Positions 58,982-64,000 of a stretch of DNA of 64,000 nt are shown piece after piece (positions within the stretch are counted from its first letter, which is position 1; the number at the start of each line of letters is the position of its first letter). This stretch comes from an uncultured Christensenella sp. (GTDB taxonomy: Bacteria; Bacillota; Clostridia; Christensenellales; Borkfalkiaceae). The notes beneath the pieces were generated by a model, which saw nothing but the letters and a program-made list of their open reading frames with translations, ran no database searches and was not told the DNA's origin. The DNA lies in the NCBI GenBank assembly GCA_910578195.1, contig CAJTOY010000003.1:62001-126000 (forward strand), written 5' to 3'. Made by a program: the position numbers and the translations under genes.

Positions 58982-60013
58982 ATGGAAGAAATAAAAGAAA
59001 TTGAAGAAAACAACGTTCCCGAAGAAGAGGAAGTAACCTACAAGGAAATGAGCCCTTTAAGGCTTGTTTCGAGAAGGTTTTTCCGCTCGAAGCTGTCGAT
59101 TGTCGGGCTTGTAATGCTTGCGTTTGTGTTATTGTTTTCGTTTTTCGGACCCGTCGTTTACAGTAAATGGGGCGAAGAGGGCGTCGACAGAACGGAAGGC
59201 TTAAACACGTTCGTATATACCTACGTAATAACCGACGCGGACGGCAACGAAATTACCGTTACCGAAATACGCGAACAGAAAACCACAATCAACACCTACG
59301 CCCCGCCCAGCGGCGACCACCTTCTCGGCACGGACGAAAAGGGCTACGACATATTCAGCCGTCTTATGTACGGCGGGCGGATATCGCTGTTAATAGGCTT
59401 TATAGTTGTAATACTCGAAACGCTGATAGGCATACTTTTCGGCGGACTTGCGGGGTATTACGGCGGCTGGGTCGACAACGTTATAATGCGAATCGTCGAT
59501 ATATTCAACTGTATTCCGACCCTTCCCATACTTTTGATTGCCTCGGCGGTAATCGATTCGTGGAATATGACCGCCGACCAGCGAATTTACGTTTTAATGG
59601 TAATCATAACCATATTCGGTTGGAGCGGCACGGCAAGACTTGTCCGAGGGCAGATACTGTCACTGAGGGAGCAGGAGTATATCACCGCTGCCGAGGTCAT
59701 GGGTCTGCCGACGTGGCGAAAGATTTTCAAGCATTTAATCCCCAACGTAATGCCCCAGCTCATAGTTTCTATGACCTTGGGCTTAGGCAGCGTAATTTTG
59801 TACGAATCGACGCTCAGCTATCTGGGTCTCGGCGTCCAGCTTCCGAAAGCGGCGTGGGGTTCGATGATAGCAACCGCAAACGACCCGCAGATTTTGAGCT
59901 ACCACGTAAATATGTGGCTTCCCGCCGGTATTATGATAGTTATCGCAATACTCGGATTTAACTTCGTCGGCGACGGACTTCGCGACGCAATGGACCCCAA
60001 GGCGAGGAAATAA
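58982..60013 (+). CDS. oppC: Oligopeptide ABC permease OppC
   Basis: A 343-residue permease with a short acidic N-terminal tail (MEEIKEIEENNVPEEEE), then the OppC N-terminal block SPLRLVSRRFFRSKLSIVGL. Further on are HLLGTDEKGYDIFSRLMYGGR and the EAA loop EYITAAEVMGLPTWRKIFKHLIPN. I chose ATG 58982 with AAGGTG upstream; a much longer in-frame opening into oppB is an artefact. Pairs with OppB. Confidence 0.95.
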   Translation: MEEIKEIEENNVPEEEEVTYKEMSPLRLVSRRFFRSKLSIVGLVMLAFVLLFSFFGPVVYSKWGEEGVDRTEGLNTFVYTYVITDADGNEITVTEIREQKTTINTYAPPSGDHLLGTDEKGYDIFSRLMYGGRISLLIGFIVVILETLIGILFGGLAGYYGGWVDNVIMRIVDIFNCIPTLPILLIASAVIDSWNMTADQRIYVLMVIITIFGWSGTARLVRGQILSLREQEYITAAEVMGLPTWRKIFKHLIPNVMPQLIVSMTLGLGSVILYESTLSYLGLGVQLPKAAWGSMIATANDPQILSYHVNMWLPAGIMIVIAILGFNFVGDGLRDAMDPKARK

Positions 60014-60014
60014 C

Positions 60015-61199
60015 GTGAAAAATACAAAGAAAAACTCAAACTACATATCAATCGGCGAAAGCCGACGCATCATAAAGCACAATATCAAGCAAATGAAGTA
60101 TTACGAAAGCTTGAAGAGAAGAAAGCTCGAACTTTCGGAGTACACTTCGCCGATGCGCGACGAGAACAATATCGTCGAAATCGACGGGCTTAAAACCTGC
60201 TTTTTCACCGATAACGGCACGGTTATGTCGGTAAACGGCGTATCATTCGATATCCCCAAAAACAAGATTGTCGGCGTTGTCGGCGAAAGCGGCTGCGGCA
60301 AAAGCGTAACTTCCCTTTCGATAATGCAGCTCGTCCAGTCGCCGCAAGGTCAGATAATAGAGGGCGAAATCCGCTTCAACTCGGATAAGCTGGATAAAGA
60401 CGAAGAGGGCAGAAAGCTCGCCTACGACATAGCGAAAATGCCGACCAAGGAAATGTACAATATCCGAGGTCAGGACATAACCATGATTTTTCAGGAGCCG
60501 ATGACGAGTTTGAACCCCGTGTTCACAATCGGCTACCAGCTCGACGAAGTGCTGTTTTTGCACAATCCCGAAATAACCAAGGAAGAGGCGAAAAACCACA
60601 GCATAGAAATGCTGAAAAAGGTCGGCATATCCATGCCCGAGCGCACATATGCCTCCTACCCGCACGAGCTGTCGGGCGGAATGCGCCAGCGCGTGATGAT
60701 TGCAATGGCAATTTCCGGCAATCCGAAGCTTATCATAGCCGACGAACCTACGACCGCGCTCGACGTGACGATACAGGCGCAGATACTCGAACTGTTGCGC
60801 GAACTGCAAAAGCAGGAGGGCTGTTCGATAATGCTTATAACCCACGACTTGGGCGTTATCGCCGAAATGGCGGACGAGGTGGTCGTAATGTACGCGGGGC
60901 GCGTCATAGAAAAGGGCACCGTGCAGGAGATTTTCAACGACCCCAGACACCCGTACACGATAGGCTTGCAGAAAAGTAAGCCGCTTATCAGTTCGGACGC
61001 GAACGAACCGCTGTACTCGATACCCGGGCAAGTGCCCAACCCCATAAATTTACCCGACCACTGTTATTTCAAAAACAGATGCACGAAGTGCACCGAAAAG
61101 TGCGGCGGCGCCTATCCCGAAACGGTGAAAATAAGCGACACGCACTACGTTTCGTGCTATTTATACGAGGAAAAGAGCAATGGAAGAAAAAGAAAATAA
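60015..61199 (+). CDS. oppD: Oligopeptide ABC ATPase OppD
   Basis: A 394-residue ATPase. An unusual N-terminal extension of about 55 basic residues precedes the ABC domain. Walker A GESGCGKS lies at about residue 91, signature LSGGMRQRVMIAMAI at about 217, Walker B LIIADEPTTALD, and switch THDLGV. The C-terminal cysteine-bearing segment CYFKNRCTKCTEKCGGAYP is the OppD/DppD iron-sulfur-type motif. It starts at GTG 60015 with AGGAA upstream. Overlaps oppF by 20 bases. Confidence 0.94.
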   Translation: MKNTKKNSNYISIGESRRIIKHNIKQMKYYESLKRRKLELSEYTSPMRDENNIVEIDGLKTCFFTDNGTVMSVNGVSFDIPKNKIVGVVGESGCGKSVTSLSIMQLVQSPQGQIIEGEIRFNSDKLDKDEEGRKLAYDIAKMPTKEMYNIRGQDITMIFQEPMTSLNPVFTIGYQLDEVLFLHNPEITKEEAKNHSIEMLKKVGISMPERTYASYPHELSGGMRQRVMIAMAISGNPKLIIADEPTTALDVTIQAQILELLRELQKQEGCSIMLITHDLGVIAEMADEVVVMYAGRVIEKGTVQEIFNDPRHPYTIGLQKSKPLISSDANEPLYSIPGQVPNPINLPDHCYFKNRCTKCTEKCGGAYPETVKISDTHYVSCYLYEEKSNGRKRK

Positions 61200-62388
61200 T
61201 TTAATCCTCGAAGTCGAAGGACTTAAAAAGTACTTCCCGCTCAAAAAGACCATACTCGGCAAAACGCTGGTTTCGTTGAAGGCGGTCGACGACGTCACCT
61301 TCAAGGTCGAAAAGGGCACGACGATAGGCATTGTCGGCGAAAGCGGCTGCGGCAAGACCACGCTCGGCAGAACGATTTTAAGGCTGTACGAAACCGACGG
61401 CGGCAAGGTAATCTTTGACGGCGACGATCTGACGAAGTTAAAGAAAAAGGAGCTGAGGAAATACCGCACGGATATTCAGCTAATTTTTCAGGACCCCTAT
61501 TCGAGCCTCCCGCCCAGAATGACCGTCGGCAGCATTATCGCGGAAGCGGTAAAGGTGCACGGCATAGTTCCTAAAAACGAGGTGAGCGGTTACGTCAAGG
61601 GCATTATGAAAAGCTGCGGACTTCAACCGCAGTACTACGACAGATACCCGCACGAATTTTCGGGCGGACAGCGCCAGAGAATTTGTATCGCCCGCGCGCT
61701 CGCGGTTAAGCCCAGACTTGTTATCTGCGACGAGCCGGTCAGCGCGCTCGACGTGTCGATTCAAGCCCAGATAATAAATCTGTTGAAGGAATTACAGCAG
61801 ACGCTGGGTCTGACGTACGTCTTTATTTCCCACGACTTGTCGGTCGTAAAGTACATAACCGACCAGATACTCGTAATGTACCTCGGCAACGTAATGGAGC
61901 TGGGCAAGACCGAAGAAATATTCAAAACCCCTCTTCACCCTTACACAAAGGCGCTGTTCTCGGCGGTTCCCGTACCCAACCCGAACGTGAAGATGAACAG
62001 AATTATATTAGAGGGCGACATACCCTCGCCCGCAAACCCGCCCAAGGGCTGTAAGTTCCACACCCGCTGTTCGCAGTGCATGGACGTGTGCAGATTCAAA
62101 CAGCCCGAGTATACCGAAGCTTTTCCGGGACACTTCGTTGCGTGCCACCTCTACAATAAAGAGGTAATGGCAAACCTCGAAGGTTACAGCGAGGAATACG
62201 CGCGGCTCGAAGAAGAGAGAATTGCGCGGGAAGAGGCGGAAAGAGAAAAGAACGAAAAGAAGATAACCACCAAAGCCAAAAAGAAAATCAAGGAGCTTTG
62301 GGGCAAGATATTCCGCAAGGAAAAACCCATCGATGAAAGAAAATCCGAAGAAAGCAAAGAAGAAAAAGAAGAAGATAGTTTACGTTGA
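61180..62388 (+). CDS. oppF: Oligopeptide ABC ATPase OppF
   Basis: The 402-residue partner of OppD: Walker A GESGCGKTTLG at about residue 53, signature FSGGQRQRICIARAL at about 162, Walker B LVICDEPVSALD, and C-terminal CKFHTRCSQCMDVC. After the normal end near residue 325, about 75 highly charged residues follow (lysine and glutamate rich, coiled-coil-like), not usual in OppF. This tail overlaps the start of the next small gene by 56 bases. Confidence 0.94.
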   Translation: MEEKENNLILEVEGLKKYFPLKKTILGKTLVSLKAVDDVTFKVEKGTTIGIVGESGCGKTTLGRTILRLYETDGGKVIFDGDDLTKLKKKELRKYRTDIQLIFQDPYSSLPPRMTVGSIIAEAVKVHGIVPKNEVSGYVKGIMKSCGLQPQYYDRYPHEFSGGQRQRICIARALAVKPRLVICDEPVSALDVSIQAQIINLLKELQQTLGLTYVFISHDLSVVKYITDQILVMYLGNVMELGKTEEIFKTPLHPYTKALFSAVPVPNPNVKMNRIILEGDIPSPANPPKGCKFHTRCSQCMDVCRFKQPEYTEAFPGHFVACHLYNKEVMANLEGYSEEYARLEEERIAREEAEREKNEKKITTKAKKKIKELWGKIFRKEKPIDERKSEESKEEKEEDSLR

Positions 62389-62584
62389 CGACGGGCACAC
62401 CGTCTACGATATGGACGGCGTCGGCGGTGCAAAGCACCGCGAAAAGGACGACGACGCGGCGCTTACCCGCAAGGAAAAGCGCGCGGCGATTAAGGCGGCG
62501 TTTTTGACCTATCTGCCCAAATTCGTAATGGTCCTCGCGGCTTTTACAATCGCGGCGGTTTTGCTTTACTTATGGCTTAAATGA
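62333..62584 (+). CDS. Small basic single-span membrane protein
   Basis: An 83-residue protein: lysine-rich start (MKENPKKAKKKKKK), the motif VYVDDGHTVYDMDGVGG, then a C-terminal membrane helix (FVMVLAAFTIAAVLLYLWL). The first 56 bases overlap the oppF tail in another frame; no clear ribosome site, so expression may depend on oppF translation. I do not recognise a function. The tail-anchored layout, with a basic cytoplasmic head, could bind the acidic/charged OppF tail or the membrane; that is speculation. Confidence 0.72.
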   Translation: MKENPKKAKKKKKKIVYVDDGHTVYDMDGVGGAKHREKDDDAALTRKEKRAAIKAAFLTYLPKFVMVLAAFTIAAVLLYLWLK

Positions 62585-62600
62585 AACAAGGAGTACTTTT

Positions 62601-64000
62601 ATGTACAAAAAGATATTATCTTTAACAATGGTTTGCGTCATGGCGCTTTTCGGCGCGTCGTGCAACGCCAAACAAAACGGAGAAAATAAAGAGGATACCG
62701 CTATTTCGCCCGCTTCGAACGAGCTTGAAATATTAAAAAGCGACGTGGAATTCTCGCAGGAGCAAAAGCTTTCGAGGATTAAGGCGGACTACCTTTTGGA
62801 AAACAACGGCTACAAGCCCGACGACGAGGTCGTCGGAATTATCCGCCTTTCGGACGACTCGCTTATAGATACATACCTCGAAGAGGGCGTAAAAGCCGCG
62901 TCGGTAGCCGAATACGCAAATACGGTCGGCGGAAAAGCGCAAGCCAAGTCCATAGCCTCCAAACAAAGCGCGCTTATAAACGAGCTTTACGCAAAGGGGC
63001 TTGTAAAAGAAGTCAACTATTCATATTCGACGGTAATAAACGCCGTTTCGGTCACGACCACCTATAAGGATTTTGCCAAAATCGGCAAGCTTCAAGGCGT
63101 CGAGCAGACTATTTTGTCCGATACCTTCAATCTCCCCAAAACCGCGGGGAACGACGCTTCGGCGATTGTGAACAACGTCGACGTGTACGACACGGGTATC
63201 TTCAATTCGAGCAGCGTTTCGTTCACGGGCAAGGGCACGGCGGTTGCGATACTCGACTCGGGCTTCGATTGCAGCCACTCGGTATTCAAAGACCAGCCCG
63301 ACGATTTGTGGATAGAACGCTCGGACGTAACGGGCGTGCTCAACCATACAAACGCCGCTTCGACGACCCCCGGGCTCGATTTAGCCGACGTCTGGTACAG
63401 CAACAAAATCCCCTTCGTATACGATTACGCGGATAAGGACAACGACGTTTTCCCTTACGACTCCGAGCACGGCACGCACGTTGCGGGCATAATCGGCGGT
63501 AAGGATAAGGTTATAACGGGCGTTGCGTACGATACCCAGCTCGTACTTTTGAAGGTATTCCCCGACCTCGACGACGGCGCGAACACCGACGATATTTTAG
63601 CGGCGCTCGAAGACGCGGTGCTTCTCGGCGTCGACGCGATAAACATGTCGCTCGGCTCGTCGTGCGGATTTGCGCGCGAGGCGGACGGCGACGCGATTAA
63701 CGCGGTTTACGACGCGATTAACGAAAGCGGCATAAGCCTTATCACCGCGGCGAGCAACAGTTACAGTTCGAGCTTCGGAGGCGATAGGGGCAACACCAAC
63801 TTCGTGACCAACCCCGATTCGGGCACGGTCGGCTCGCCCTCGACGTATGCCGCGTCTCTCTCGGTCGCTTCGATCAGCGGCACGAAAAGCAGATACCTTT
63901 TGGGCAACGACGAGCAGGTCATTTTCTTCAACGAGTCCAACTCGATTACGGGCGACCCGAACGACTTCGTCAAGGAGCTCGGCATAACCGAGGGAATGAG
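62601..64000 (+). CDS. Subtilisin-like serine protease lipoprotein, 3' end outside window
   Basis: An S8-family peptidase open to the window end; 466 codons seen. It has a lipoprotein signal (MYKKILSLTMVCVMALFGAS, then C). A propeptide-like region (about 50-200) precedes the catalytic domain, with Asp in AVAILDSGFD at about 218 and His in HGTHVAGIIGG at about 290, then INMSLGS and LITAASNS. The catalytic Ser has not been reached; the length resembles lactocepin or C5a-peptidase-like cell-surface proteases. AAGGAG precedes ATG 62601. Directly after the peptide importer, it probably supplies peptides. Confidence 0.9.
   Translation, partial: MYKKILSLTMVCVMALFGASCNAKQNGENKEDTAISPASNELEILKSDVEFSQEQKLSRIKADYLLENNGYKPDDEVVGIIRLSDDSLIDTYLEEGVKAASVAEYANTVGGKAQAKSIASKQSALINELYAKGLVKEVNYSYSTVINAVSVTTTYKDFAKIGKLQGVEQTILSDTFNLPKTAGNDASAIVNNVDVYDTGIFNSSSVSFTGKGTAVAILDSGFDCSHSVFKDQPDDLWIERSDVTGVLNHTNAASTTPGLDLADVWYSNKIPFVYDYADKDNDVFPYDSEHGTHVAGIIGGKDKVITGVAYDTQLVLLKVFPDLDDGANTDDILAALEDAVLLGVDAINMSLGSSCGFAREADGDAINAVYDAINESGISLITAASNSYSSSFGGDRGNTNFVTNPDSGTVGSPSTYAASLSVASISGTKSRYLLGNDEQVIFFNESNSITGDPNDFVKELGITEGM

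Overview
The window comes from a spore-forming member of the Bacillota (class Clostridia), probably an uncultured gut lineage. The evidence is two sporulation gene blocks laid out as in Clostridia and Bacilli (yqfC-yqfD-phoH-pgpH-ybeY-era-yqzL-recO, and spoIIGA-sigE-sigG), plus spoVT with a yabM-yabN pair, many lipoproteins together with lgt, and Gram-positive ABC uptake operons. Most genes are moderately GC-rich with strong ribosome binding sites. A few short AT-rich islets look acquired. I cannot place the genus. No rRNA, tRNA, CRISPR array, transposase or phage structural gene was recognised.

Layout. 1-7.9 kb: the 3' part of a giant secreted repeat protein. 8.1-14.3 kb: the conserved yqfC to recO block, without dgkA and cdd, with two copies of a structured intergenic repeat flanking the tiny yqzL gene. 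14.5-21 kb: an autoregulated HTH gene, ppdK, galT-galK and an AT-rich metallo-hydrolase. 21-23.7 kb: a ZIP metal transporter divergent from a HAD phosphatase, then a LacI-type regulator. 23.8-37.9 kb: an alpha-glucan utilisation locus (malQ, pullulanase lipoprotein, malE with a C-terminal starch-binding-like domain, malF, malG, alpha-amylase lipoprotein, an oversized malK, glgP). Together these would cut starch or glycogen at the surface, import maltodextrins, and process them by glucan transfer and phosphorolysis.

38-49.7 kb: an AT-rich orphan gene, a MATE pump, lgt, spoVT, a large membrane-anchored surface protein whose start lies behind a run of ten G, then yabM, yabN (mazG) and a tRNA-dihydrouridine synthase. 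49.7-51.5 kb: an AT-rich islet with a DUF4085-like gene, a frameshifted HTH gene, an intact HTH gene and a small structured minus-strand transcription unit. 51.5-53.9 kb: spoIIGA-sigE-sigG. 54.2-64 kb: an InlB-repeat lipoprotein, a complete oligopeptide ABC operon (oppA-B-C-D-F), a small membrane protein and a subtilisin-like lipoprotein protease that runs off the end. This suggests coupled extracellular proteolysis and peptide uptake.

The main points for follow-up are: the poly(G) tract that puts the surface protein out of frame with its only good start; several genes with a -10 box 5-11 bases before the start codon and no ribosome binding site (leaderless or nearly so); paired perfect palindromes in two lipoprotein leaders; a repeat element whose hairpin shows compensatory changes; and a type I toxin-like unit in the AT-rich islet. 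All functional calls rest on reading motifs and synteny by eye; no database search was run.
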